This document shows positions 47,395-56,307 of a stretch of 64,000 bases of DNA, piece after piece. The notes under the pieces were generated by a model. It was not told the origin of the DNA and ran no database searches. It saw nothing but the letters and a program-made list of their open reading frames with translations. The translations under genes and the position numbers were made by a program. Numbering within the stretch: position 1 is the first letter of the stretch; each line of letters opens with the position of its first letter. The stretch comes from CBDDCQ01 sp965226285 (lineage in GTDB: Bacteria > Bacteroidota > Bacteroidia > Flavobacteriales > Ichthyobacteriaceae): positions 17,592 to 81,591 of the forward strand of contig CBDDCQ010000002.1 in NCBI GenBank assembly GCA_965226285.1, given 5' to 3'.

Positions 47395-48453
47395 ATGAGA
47401 TATATTGGAAATAAAGAAAACCTATTACCTCAAATTTACGAGATATTTCAACAAAAAAAAATTCAAGGGAAGTCATTTTTTGATGTTTTTTCAGGTACAT
47501 CAAATGTTGGAAAGTATTTTAAACAGTCAGATTATCAGGTGTATTCATCTGATTTAATGTATCTTTCTTATATTTTGCAAAAGGCTTACATCTGGAATAA
47601 TGAAGATTGTCATTTTGAAAAATTACTAACAAAATTAAATTTTAAAAGTACAAAACTGTTTTGTTCCCCGTTAGAAATAGTGGTGGAATATCTAAATCAA
47701 ATTGAGCCAAAAGAGGGTTTTATTTATCAAAATTACACACCTGAACCAACACAACATTTAGAAAAACCAAGAATGTATTTTTCTTCTGAAAATGGAAAAA
47801 TTATTGATGCTATTCGGTTAAAAATTGAGCAATGGAAAAATGAAGATTTACTAACTGAAAATGAATATTTTATATTGTTGGCTTGTCTAATTGAAACAGT
47901 CCCTTTTTACTCAAATATAGCAGGGGTTTTTGCGGCTTTTCACAAAAAGTGGGATGCGAGAGCAATTAAAAAAATGGAATTAAGAACCATTTCATTACTT
48001 AAAAACAATCATCAAAATTTTGTTTTTAACGAAAATTCGATTGATTTAGTTTCACAAGTAAAAGCAGATATTTATTACCTTGATCCACCGTATAACCAAC
48101 GCCAATACACACCAAATTATCACTTATTAGAAACTATTGCAAAATATGACAATCCTACTATTAAAGGTGTAAGTGGAATGCGTGATTATTCTGAACAAAA
48201 GTCAGGTTTTTGTAATGCAAAAACAGCCTTGCAAGAGTTAGAAAAAATTGCCAAATTAGGGAATTATAAGTATTTGGTTTTGAGTTATAATTCCGAGGGA
48301 ATTATGCAGTCAAATGACATCATAAAAACTTTGGCAAAATACGGAAGTATTGAACTTGTAGAGTTTGATTATTTACGATTTAAAAGCAATAATAACGGAC
48401 AAAGCAAACACAAAAAATACATAAAAGAACAACTTTATATTGTAAAGAGATAA
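47395..48453 (+). CDS. FokI/D12-like adenine methyltransferase
   Basis: 352 aa. MRYIGNKENLLPQI, FFDVFSGTSNVGKYF (SAM site) and IYYLDPPYNQRQYTPNYHL (catalytic, near residue 225), followed by VLSYNSEG. Same domain type as the MTase part of 43904, but without an HTH. With 46472 it likely modifies the two strands of one asymmetric target; that pairing is inference from order and spacing. The nuclease gene starts 1 nt after its stop codon. Confidence 0.9.
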   Translation: MRYIGNKENLLPQIYEIFQQKKIQGKSFFDVFSGTSNVGKYFKQSDYQVYSSDLMYLSYILQKAYIWNNEDCHFEKLLTKLNFKSTKLFCSPLEIVVEYLNQIEPKEGFIYQNYTPEPTQHLEKPRMYFSSENGKIIDAIRLKIEQWKNEDLLTENEYFILLACLIETVPFYSNIAGVFAAFHKKWDARAIKKMELRTISLLKNNHQNFVFNENSIDLVSQVKADIYYLDPPYNQRQYTPNYHLLETIAKYDNPTIKGVSGMRDYSEQKSGFCNAKTALQELEKIAKLGNYKYLVLSYNSEGIMQSNDIIKTLAKYGSIELVEFDYLRFKSNNNGQSKHKKYIKEQLYIVKR

Positions 48454-48454
48454 T

Positions 48455-49839
48455 ATGAAAAACCTTTGGATATTAACAGAAGAACGACCTAAAAAAGAAG
48501 TTTTGGCGACGATTTTACAAAAGTTTGCCAAAGACTACGGATATGGTGTTTTTATTGATACTTTACGAATATTACCTGTTTTGAAAGAACAAAAATTTAC
48601 TTTTACCTACGAATTAACAGGGTTTAGATGTAATAAAGTTGATAAGGTCTATATTAAAACAGTTACAGGAAATTCAAGTTTTGTTGATTTCTTAGTTTTT
48701 TATCAGAATAACGAGCCAATTATTTCAGATACGCCGATTTATGCCATTGAGGAAACTAAAACAGACGACAAAGAAAGCCGAAACACAGGTGTTTATCAGC
48801 GTTGTTCAAAGTTTGTGTTTATAGAAAGTTTTTACCCTAATACGAAAAAAATAATGCTCTACAAATTACAAATAGAGCAGAAAGAAAACCCAACAGAAAC
48901 ATATATTTTTGGCACTCGTTTATTACTAAATTTAGGCGTTGAGATTTTAGGAAAACAATTAGATGACAAGATTTTTATTCCATTTAAAACGATTGATGAA
49001 ATCATTGAGTTTAAGTCAAAAATGCGAAAAGCACCAAAGGGGAATGTACCTATTTTATTAACAAAATTCAGTGATAAAATAGAAGTTTCGGGTAGATTGG
49101 TAAAAAGTGGAGGACTTTCACACGACCCAAATATTGGTTCATTGTCAATTATTAGTGCCGTCTTACGAAAATTAGGTTGGAAAAAAGCCATTGAAATAAC
49201 ACAACACGGACTTAAAAAAGTCAAATAGGTAATCGTAATAAATTCATTTTGATTGCTAATGAAATTGGTATTTCATTACAAGGTTTAACTATTCCAAAAG
49301 CAAAAATGCCTAGTAATTATTGGCGTTATGATATGGATGGCGAGAAATTAGGAACAATTTTTATTCATTTAGTCGTTGAAAACTTCACGCTTGGAAAATC
49401 TATTTTTGAAAATCACGCTGGTTGTGAAAAAGGTTATTTTTTTCCATTAGATGAAGAACCAATTCCCTTGGCAAAATACAAAGAACGAGAACTTTACAAA
49501 CAAGGCGATAAAACACAAATTATAGAAATTCCTGATTTAATTTTAGAAGATATTAAGCGTAAAGAAATCATTAATATTGAAGGCGAAAAATATATTAATC
49601 GTAATACAGGGATTTTACAGATTAAAACTTTTGATTTTATAGAAAAATACTATATCAAAGAGCATTATCCAAAATATAAAATCATTCGTTCTGTTGTACT
49701 TTTTGGAAGTGAAGAAGAAACGATTGTGGAAATTGAAGTTGGCTTTATGCTCAACGCAAAAGGGCAATTAGTTTTAGGAGTGAAAGCACCTGAATTATTC
49801 AAAGAGGCTGTTAAAAATTTATTAGATTTTTGGAAATAA
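48455..49839 (+). pseudogene. Type II restriction endonuclease, frameshifted
   Basis: The first frame (48455-49228) ends TQHGLKKVK. The -1 frame reads SQIGNRNKFILIANEIGISL... and runs to 49839. Adding one A to the A6 run 49214-49219 joins them into a protein of about 461 aa. The likely nuclease centre is in the first part: VDFLVFY (Asp) and YAIEETKTDDKESRN (Glu-x-x-Lys region), so the truncated form keeps the catalytic residues but loses about 200 C-terminal residues. Family not recognised by name; the role follows from its place after two MTases. Confidence 0.75.
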
Positions 49840-49849
49840 AACAAAGTAA

Positions 49850-49919
49850 AATCCCCGTGCGGTTGGCAAAAAAAAGAAATTTATAAGTTAGGCTGTAGCT
49901 ACTATTTACACATAACGAC
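49850..49919 (+). repeat. About 70-nt direct repeat inside the island, copy 2
   Basis: See 46383-46451. It starts 10 nt after the nuclease frame ends. The stretch 49840-50195 otherwise holds the 25-nt repeat, the right flanking repeat and no gene. Confidence 0.8.
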
Positions 49920-49949
49920 AAATTATAGGACAAAACATTCCTAAATCAA

Positions 49950-49974
49950 AAAAACGCTATTTAGGCGAAGCCCG
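49950..49974 (+). repeat. 25-nt repeat, second copy
   Basis: Identical to 43625-43649, the end of the beta-class MTase gene, here without the gene; a footprint of past recombination in the island. Confidence 0.9.
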
Positions 49975-50040
49975 AAACGTTAGCGGAAGACATAATATAG
50001 AATTATAGTTTACAAATCCATTTGTACTATAATATAATTG

Positions 50041-50089
50041 ATATTATTTTAAACCTTTAAGTTATTACAAATAAAATATTTATGTTTTT
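50041..50089 (+). repeat. Island-flanking direct repeat, right copy
   Basis: 45 of 49 bases match 41042-41090. Lies 107 nt before tRNA-Ser. Confidence 0.85.
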
Positions 50090-50195
50090 ATAAAATACCA
50101 TTGTTAATATTAAAAACAAGTTTAAATTTGCAGGCGTATTCTTTTTGAGATGTTCAATTTATTAAATCTTGAAATATAAGGTACAAAAGTTTAAG

Positions 50196-50280
50196 GGAGA
50201 GATGGCAGAGTGGTCGAATGCGGCGGTCTTGAAAACCGTTGAGGGTCATACCTCCGGGGGTTCGAATCCCTCTCTCTCCA
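50196..50280 (+). tRNA. tRNA-Ser (TGA anticodon)
   Basis: Acceptor GGAGAGA pairs with TCTCTCC; D-arm GGCAGAGTGGTCGAATGC; anticodon loop CTTGAAA (TGA); long variable arm as in class II tRNAs; T-loop TTCGAAT. CCA is not encoded. The discriminator reads A, whereas Ser tRNAs usually have G. Confidence 0.93.
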
Positions 50281-50418
50281 CTTTATAAAATGTAAATATC
50301 TGTAGATTTTGACTTTTGTTGGGAACAACTTCAAGTATTTTAAGCAGTAGTGGTAGTTTTGTTAATTTTGTAAAAATTGTTAAAAAAGAATAAGTTAAAT
50401 AATTGAAACTAAAAGATT

Positions 50419-52320
50419 ATGAAAAAAATTATTATCGTAAAAATATATTTTATTTTAATACTATTAAGTGGGATAGGTTGTAATAAAGAGGACAAATCTA
50501 TAAAGGAAGAAACTTTTGAATGGGTAGAACAAATAAAAACAAAACCTGTTAATGGTAATATAACCAGCGCAGAAATACTTGCAGGAGTTAAAGGAGCAAC
50601 TGAGAAAGGGTATAGCCTTAAAAAAGTAGAAATTATTAATGATAATAATACAAAAGCTAAAGTACAGGGTACTAATATTGTAGGTTATGTTAAGTCTGGG
50701 ACACTTACTTTGGATATAGTCTTAGGACACAGTACTAAAAAGGATATAACTTTAAAGAACATAAAATTCACTATTAATTTTTTAACTTGGAAAAAACAAA
50801 CAGTAGAATACTCTAATGTGAAAGAGATAGGTAGTGACATATTGTTAGGAATGATTGTAGGTAAGGATAAAGGGGATTATGTTATTAAAGGGTTATTTAT
50901 AAATGATGCAGGAGGTACAGGAGCAGAAGTGATAATGTCTGGTGAATCTTTTGAAAGCATAACATATAAAAATATAGGAGATATAATTTTTGTTATGGAA
51001 TTAGAAGATAGAAGTACTAAAAAGAGGATAGTTATGAGAAATATCTCCTTACGTATTGGAAAAGAAAAAGCCCCACTTTTAAGTTGGGTAAAGCAGGTAA
51101 AAGAATATAGTAGTGAGGGAGAAATAAGAGGAGATGAAATATTAGCAGGCGTTAGAGGTAACAAAACAGGGTATCGTATTAAAACTATTACTCTTATGAA
51201 TAAAGGGAATACTACTACAAGAATTTTAAAGAGTTCTACTTCTTTTATCATAGATAGGTATAAAAGAGGCATGCTTATATTTAAAATCATCTTACAACAC
51301 GATACTAAAAACGATGTAACCCTTACAGGTGCACAGTTTGAAATTACGAAGGCTTCAGCACCGCGTTTAACTTGGACAAAGCAAACGAAGGCTTACAGTA
51401 GGGGTGGCGAAATTACAAATGCCGAACTATTAGCAGGCGTTACAGGAAGCGGTAAGAATGGATACACGATTAAAACCGTTACCATTAGTAATGATGGAGG
51501 TACAGGTGCTACTGTTTCAGGGAGCGGTACTTCAGCTAAAATTACGAGTTATAACAAAGCAGGTACGCTTACGCTTACCATTGTTTTACAACACGATGGT
51601 AAAAAAGATACAACTCTTCAAAATGCGCAGTTTAAAATTATTGAAATTTTTCATATAGTAGGGAATAACACAATAACAATTAAAAAAAGTGTTGAGACAA
51701 AGAAATTAAAAACAATAATCATTCCTGATAAAATTAATAATATTATTATACACAATATTACGAAGTTTGCATTTAAAGATTTTACTTCACTTACTAATGT
51801 TAAATTTCCTAATTCGTTAAAAAGTATTGGGGGACATGCGTTTGAGGGTTGTATTTCACTTACCAGTATTATAATTCCTGATAATGTAACAAATATTTCA
51901 AAGAGTGATGGTTTTTATGGTGAAGCAAAAAGTACATTTAAGGGTTGTATTTCACTTACCAGTGTTACGATTGGTAATTCCGTAAAAAGTATTGGATGGA
52001 GGGTATTTGAGGGTTGTACTGCACTTACCAGTATTACGATTCCTAATTCAGTAACCAGTATTGGAAATGAGGCATTTAAAGATTGTCATTCACTTACCAG
52101 TATTACGATTTCTAATTCCGTAATCGATATTGGAGATGAGGTATTTGATTCTTGTACTTCACTTACCAGTATTACGATTCCTAATTCTGTAACCTATATT
52201 GGAAGTAAGGTATTTAAGGGTTGTAGCCAGCTCACTACCATAAGAGTACCTAAGGCTAAGGTGTCTGCTTGGAGTGATAAACTAAAACATGGTAATCGTG
52301 CATCAGTGGTGGGGTATTAA
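50419..52320 (+). CDS. BspA-like leucine-rich-repeat lipoprotein with four N-terminal repeat domains
   Basis: 633 aa. Lipoprotein signal LSGIGC (Cys21). Then four repeats of about 90-95 aa (roughly residues 33-120, 121-215, 216-312, 313-410), each beginning with W-x-K/E-Q and holding a line like EILAGVKG ... GYSLKKVEI and ending KKDITLKNIKF. A BspA-type LRR_5 block (about 440-610) follows: SLTSITIPNSVTSIGNEAF repeated with small changes. A C-terminal AWSDKLKHG segment closes it. Such proteins are anchored at the surface and bind host or matrix ligands in other Bacteroidetes. Repeat 4 is visibly more GC-rich than repeats 1-2. Confidence 0.88.
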   Translation: MKKIIIVKIYFILILLSGIGCNKEDKSIKEETFEWVEQIKTKPVNGNITSAEILAGVKGATEKGYSLKKVEIINDNNTKAKVQGTNIVGYVKSGTLTLDIVLGHSTKKDITLKNIKFTINFLTWKKQTVEYSNVKEIGSDILLGMIVGKDKGDYVIKGLFINDAGGTGAEVIMSGESFESITYKNIGDIIFVMELEDRSTKKRIVMRNISLRIGKEKAPLLSWVKQVKEYSSEGEIRGDEILAGVRGNKTGYRIKTITLMNKGNTTTRILKSSTSFIIDRYKRGMLIFKIILQHDTKNDVTLTGAQFEITKASAPRLTWTKQTKAYSRGGEITNAELLAGVTGSGKNGYTIKTVTISNDGGTGATVSGSGTSAKITSYNKAGTLTLTIVLQHDGKKDTTLQNAQFKIIEIFHIVGNNTITIKKSVETKKLKTIIIPDKINNIIIHNITKFAFKDFTSLTNVKFPNSLKSIGGHAFEGCISLTSIIIPDNVTNISKSDGFYGEAKSTFKGCISLTSVTIGNSVKSIGWRVFEGCTALTSITIPNSVTSIGNEAFKDCHSLTSITISNSVIDIGDEVFDSCTSLTSITIPNSVTYIGSKVFKGCSQLTTIRVPKAKVSAWSDKLKHGNRASVVGY

Positions 52321-52451
52321 AAACAGAGAGATGTTATTAAAACAATTCTAAAATAAAATATCACCTCTTTATTTATAATTAATTAAAAACTAAAGATATG
52401 AAAAAATATATAATTCAGGACATTTAGAGAAAGTACACTTTTAATATCTAT

Positions 52452-52525
52452 GGCGAGATAGCTCAGCTGGTTAGAGCGTCGGATTCATAACTCGGAGGTC
52501 GGGGGTTCAAGTCCCCCTCTCGCTA
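52452..52525 (+). tRNA. tRNA-Met (elongator, CAT anticodon)
   Basis: Acceptor GGCGAGA pairs with TCTCGCT (one G-U at the end), D-arm GCTCAGCTGGTTAGAGC, anticodon loop TTCATAA, T-arm GGGGG-TTCAAGT-CCCCC, discriminator A. It lacks the initiator features (three G-C pairs in the anticodon stem). Confidence 0.93.
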
Positions 52526-52694
52526 CAATCTTAAACATGTAAAAAATTAAAAATCAATACTTTGCATGTTTTTTGTTTTCAAAATCCCTTAAATTTCTAA
52601 ATGTACATAAAATAAAAAGGTAAAAAAACGTTGCAAAATCTTTTACGGTAAAGGTTACGGGTATTTTTATATAGCACTATTTAGAAAAAGATAA

Positions 52695-53840
52695 TTATAT
52701 ATTCTTATCATAAGTATAGTCAATATTATCTACAATTTCTAAGTTGTATCCCGTAATACCAATCCTCTTTACAGGATGTTTAGTCAATAATTTAAGTTTA
52801 CTTATTCCGAGGTGATGTATAATTTGAGCACCTATACCAAAATCCTTATTGTCTTTGCCTTTAAAGATATTTTCTCCTTTTTTAAGTAATTCAATTTTTG
52901 AATGTAACATATTTTTGTCTATTTCGGGGTGTACACATATTACGCAGAAGTATTCTTGAGTATTAAGGTATTCAAATAATTCTTTTATTTCAACTACTTC
53001 TTCATTAAATAAGGCATCAAGTATATATTGCGTATCTTTGGAATATACTTTTATGGGGATTTCATTATTGGTATTCCAATTTCCTTTAGTAAAGGCTACG
53101 TGTATCTGATCGTTAGTGGTTTGTTCAAATACATACATATTTAGTTTGCCATACTTGGTCTGTATTTGAAAATTATCTTTTTGGATTATAAGTGAATCGT
53201 GTTGCATTCTATAGGCTACCAAATTTTCAATAGATACAATTTTAAGGTCAAATTTTTTAGCAATTTTTCTGAGTTGAGGTAACCGAGCCATAGTTCCATC
53301 TTCGTTCATTATCTCTACGATTACTCCAGCGGGGGCAAGTCCAGCTAATCTAGCCAAATCAATAGCAGCTTCTGTGTGCCCAGTTCTACGCAGTACACCT
53401 CCCTGTTTTGCCTTTAGTGGAAAGATGTGCCCGGGTCTGGATAAATCTTCAGGTTTAGTATGAATATCTACTAATGCTTTAATAGTTTTAGCTCTATCTG
53501 ATGCAGATATACCTGTGGTACAACCATCTCCTAATTTATCTACAGATACAGTAAAAGCAGTTTTGTGTGAATCAGTATTCTTACCTACCATCAGATCTAA
53601 TTCTAACTTTTTGCATCGACTCTCTATTAGGGGTACGCATACAAGACCTCTACCGTGGGTAATCATAAAATTTACCATCTCAGGTGTTATTTTCTCTGCT
53701 GCCAGCACAAAATCTCCTTCATTTTCTCTATTCTCATCATCTACTACTATGATGATTTTACCATTTTTAATATCTTCTATAGCCTCTTCTATAGAGTGTA
53801 AATTAGTTTGTTTTTGTAATTTATTTTCTGTCATTTGCAT
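52695..53840 (-). CDS. ribB: 3,4-dihydroxy-2-butanone 4-phosphate synthase with a degenerate GTP-cyclohydrolase II domain
   Basis: 381 aa. The N-terminal half (to about residue 215) is a full RibB: VVDDENRENEGDFVLAAE (metal Glu), THGRGLVC, FTVSVD and RTGHTEAAIDLARLAG. It makes the four-carbon unit of riboflavin from ribulose 5-phosphate. The C-terminal half has the RibA fold outline but lacks the zinc Cys cluster and the catalytic GDVFGS-type segment; FGIGAQIIHHLGISKLKLLT remains. So it should be RibB only, with RibA supplied elsewhere. Such degenerate fusions are common in Bacteroidetes. Confidence 0.92.
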   Translation of the reverse strand: MQMTENKLQKQTNLHSIEEAIEDIKNGKIIIVVDDENRENEGDFVLAAEKITPEMVNFMITHGRGLVCVPLIESRCKKLELDLMVGKNTDSHKTAFTVSVDKLGDGCTTGISASDRAKTIKALVDIHTKPEDLSRPGHIFPLKAKQGGVLRRTGHTEAAIDLARLAGLAPAGVIVEIMNEDGTMARLPQLRKIAKKFDLKIVSIENLVAYRMQHDSLIIQKDNFQIQTKYGKLNMYVFEQTTNDQIHVAFTKGNWNTNNEIPIKVYSKDTQYILDALFNEEVVEIKELFEYLNTQEYFCVICVHPEIDKNMLHSKIELLKKGENIFKGKDNKDFGIGAQIIHHLGISKLKLLTKHPVKRIGITGYNLEIVDNIDYTYDKNI

Positions 53841-53863
53841 TGATAATCTATAAATTTAAGAGC

Positions 53864-54214
53864 TTATTTGAAATAAATGATATATGCAATTATAAAGCCT
53901 ATAATTACAGCAAAACAAGATGCACCGGCAGATATATCTTTGATAAATTCAATTTTTTTGTGTTGTTCTGGGTGTACAAAATCTGCTATTTTCTCTATAC
54001 CTGTATTAAGAGATTCAGCTACTAATATAAGTCCAAACACCAATAATTGAGCCATCCATTCTGTGGGGGTAATTTTAAACACAAAACCACATATAGTAGC
54101 TAGTATAAAGAAAAAGAGTTGTACCTTAATACTATCTTCAGTTTTGATAAGGAGATAGACGCCTTTTATAGCAAATTTTAAACTCTTAGTTCTTGTCTTG
54201 ATAAACTTTTTCAT
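53864..54214 (-). CDS. dgkA: Diacylglycerol/undecaprenol kinase family protein
   Basis: 116 aa, three membrane helices. Core motif VAESLNTGIEKIADFV (catalytic Glu) and KDISAGASCFAV are family signatures. It phosphorylates a membrane lipid alcohol, probably undecaprenol or diacylglycerol, feeding envelope synthesis. ATG overlaps the stop of the upstream LptF/G gene by 4 nt. Confidence 0.92.
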   Translation of the reverse strand: MKKFIKTRTKSLKFAIKGVYLLIKTEDSIKVQLFFFILATICGFVFKITPTEWMAQLLVFGLILVAESLNTGIEKIADFVHPEQHKKIEFIKDISAGASCFAVIIGFIIAYIIYFK

Positions 54215-55644
54215 TTGTCATTTGGTTTAGTCCTTTTTAATAAAGATAGTAGTTTGATGAAAGGTCTGAGGTATCTTTCTACAATAAAGATAGAGGAATC
54301 AGAAGTTGCCTTTTTAGTCAAAAATATTCCTACTATAGCAAGAATTATAGAGGGATACCATCTAGCCCAAAAAGGAATAAGTATTAATTCTCGACCCATT
54401 CTTTCGCCTGCATTTAGCATAATATTGTAAAACAAGAATATAACTGTAGCTATCACTACAGGTAATCCCATACCACCTTTGCGTATAATAGCTCCAAGTG
54501 GTGCTCCTACAAAGAACATAATGAGACATACAGTAGAAAGGGCTAATTTTTTATGTATTTCTAATTGATGTTTAGCTTTAATAACATTCCTCCGATATAT
54601 ACTTTGATTTTCATCCTTTATGTTTTTATATATCTTTCTCAAGTGATTAGCACTTAGTCTTAAAACCTCATCTTCGAGTGAGGTAGTTCCGTTGAAAATA
54701 GCAAATATATTAGTTATTGGAATGCTATCTTTGATAGGTTTTTTTAGAGTTTTAAGTTTAAAATTACTGTAATTTACATCGGAAAAATACTTTACCTGTT
54801 TTTTATAAGAAGAGTTAAAACTATCTATTCGAGTAAGTAATTGAGAAGTATTTAGCATAGAATAATTATTAGAATACAGTTCTTTAGTAATATCTTCTTT
54901 AGATAGAGAAGACATATCTATGTTCATTATCTGAGTTTTAAATTTGGTTTTAGAAAAAGGTAGTGTTCTTTTTTCTTCAGGGGTATTGGCTTGATGTTCT
55001 TCGTAGGAATAACCATCATAGAGAGAAAAAATAAGCATATCTTTATGCATCTTCATTTTTCCTTCTTTTGCAATAATTCGCCTCATGTTATCATAGCCTT
55101 TGTCATAGATATATATAAGCACATTTTTAAGAGAGTTGTCATTTTCTCCAAATTTTTCTTCTACTCTTATGCTATAGCCCGGTATAAGTGTGTTAAATAT
55201 TCCGGGTTTAATATTTAAGGCAGGTTTAGCTCTCGATATATTATATAGTAGGTTTTTAGATTTGAAATTACAGTAAGGTATGGCGTAGTTTGTAAACAAA
55301 AATGCGCCTATAGATATAAATACCATTAAAATAATGAGTGGCTTCATAATTCTTTCTAGTGATATGCCCGATGATTTCATAGCTGTAAGTTCAGAGTTTT
55401 CCCCTAAGTTTCCCATTGTCATTATAGAGGATAGCAATATGGCTAAAGGCAGAGATATAGGAATGAGTGATGCCGATACATACAATATGAGTTTTATAAT
55501 GATCCACACTTCTAATCCCTTGCCTACAATATCATCTATATATAGCCAAAAGAACTGCATTAAAAATACAAATATTACTACAAAAAATGTAATAAAAAAG
55601 GGTCCTAAAAATGTTTTGATAACAAGTAAATCTAATTTCTTCAT
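54211..55644 (-). CDS. LptF/LptG family lipopolysaccharide export permease
   Basis: 477 aa. First membrane helices LGPFFITFFVVIFVFLMQFF, PISLPLAILLSSIMTMGNLGENSELTAMKSSG (the coupling-helix signature), a periplasmic beta-jellyroll, then C-terminal helices with MFFVGAPLGAIIRKGGMG. It pulls LPS from the inner membrane with LptB. Bacteroidetes often have a longer LptF/G, as here. In one unit with lolA and ftsK. Confidence 0.93.
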   Translation of the reverse strand: MKKLDLLVIKTFLGPFFITFFVVIFVFLMQFFWLYIDDIVGKGLEVWIIIKLILYVSASLIPISLPLAILLSSIMTMGNLGENSELTAMKSSGISLERIMKPLIILMVFISIGAFLFTNYAIPYCNFKSKNLLYNISRAKPALNIKPGIFNTLIPGYSIRVEEKFGENDNSLKNVLIYIYDKGYDNMRRIIAKEGKMKMHKDMLIFSLYDGYSYEEHQANTPEEKRTLPFSKTKFKTQIMNIDMSSLSKEDITKELYSNNYSMLNTSQLLTRIDSFNSSYKKQVKYFSDVNYSNFKLKTLKKPIKDSIPITNIFAIFNGTTSLEDEVLRLSANHLRKIYKNIKDENQSIYRRNVIKAKHQLEIHKKLALSTVCLIMFFVGAPLGAIIRKGGMGLPVVIATVIFLFYNIMLNAGERMGRELILIPFWARWYPSIILAIVGIFLTKKATSDSSIFIVERYLRPFIKLLSLLKRTKPNDK

Positions 55645-55650
55645 CTTTTC

Positions 55651-56307
55651 TTAATTTACATTATTTATCATATATTCGGGATAATCGTCTTTGTTAAATG
55701 TAAAAGTAGAGCTGTTTAATTTTTGGTTAAAAATATATTTTTTTATAGATATAGTAATTTTAGTTTGATCTGAATTGATTTGTATAATGTTGTATAGTTG
55801 ATTGTTTTGGGTGTTAATTCCCATAAGAATATAAATGATATTTACATTTTTGTCCATAGGAATAAGTTTGATATATCTTATAGTTTTTTTAGAATCCTTT
55901 TGTAAAATATCCCATTTAATCTGATAGCCTTTTTGATAGAATTTGAATAATGTACTAGGCAAGAGTAGGTTATTATCTTCTTTTTTGGGGAGTATATTTA
56001 TCTCTTCATCTTCTTCTAAAATTTGATAGGTATATTTTTCATCAAATATCTGTTTAGTGCCCATAAAATTCAAGATGTATTTATCTCCTTGCATTAGAAT
56101 ATCTCCTGTAGATTGGTGATTTATTCCGTTCTTGAATTGGTATAGAGAATAATTGAATTCCATATATATATTTTTATATGACTTCATCTTTTTTGAAACT
56201 TTATTTAGTAGTTTTTGTGCTCTATGGTCTTTTTGTGCTCTACATTCATTAGAGGTAATCAAGTTGATACTCAAGAGTAATAATATATGTAGTAGAAATC
56301 TAATCAT
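55651..56307 (-). CDS. lolA: LolA-like outer-membrane lipoprotein carrier
   Basis: 218 aa with a signal peptide. One-layer beta-barrel pattern typical of LolA: NIYMEFNYSLYQFKNG, GDILMQGDKYILNFMGTKQIFD, and later NIIQINSDQTKITISIKKY. It carries lipoproteins through the periplasm. Overlaps the upstream ftsK end by 8 nt. Confidence 0.87.
   Translation of the reverse strand: MIRFLLHILLLLSINLITSNECRAQKDHRAQKLLNKVSKKMKSYKNIYMEFNYSLYQFKNGINHQSTGDILMQGDKYILNFMGTKQIFDEKYTYQILEEDEEINILPKKEDNNLLLPSTLFKFYQKGYQIKWDILQKDSKKTIRYIKLIPMDKNVNIIYILMGINTQNNQLYNIIQINSDQTKITISIKKYIFNQKLNSSTFTFNKDDYPEYMINNVN

Noticed and set aside
49840..49990. attC-like integron recombination site between RM genes
   Set aside because: Strings such as CATAACGAC and ACGTTAGC look attC-like, but they do not fit RYYYAAC/GTTRRRY with a proper palindrome, and no integron integrase is seen.
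52321..52451. Terminator after the BspA-like gene
   Set aside because: The AGAGATGTTATT / AATATCACCTCT pairing has several mismatches and no T-run, too weak to call.
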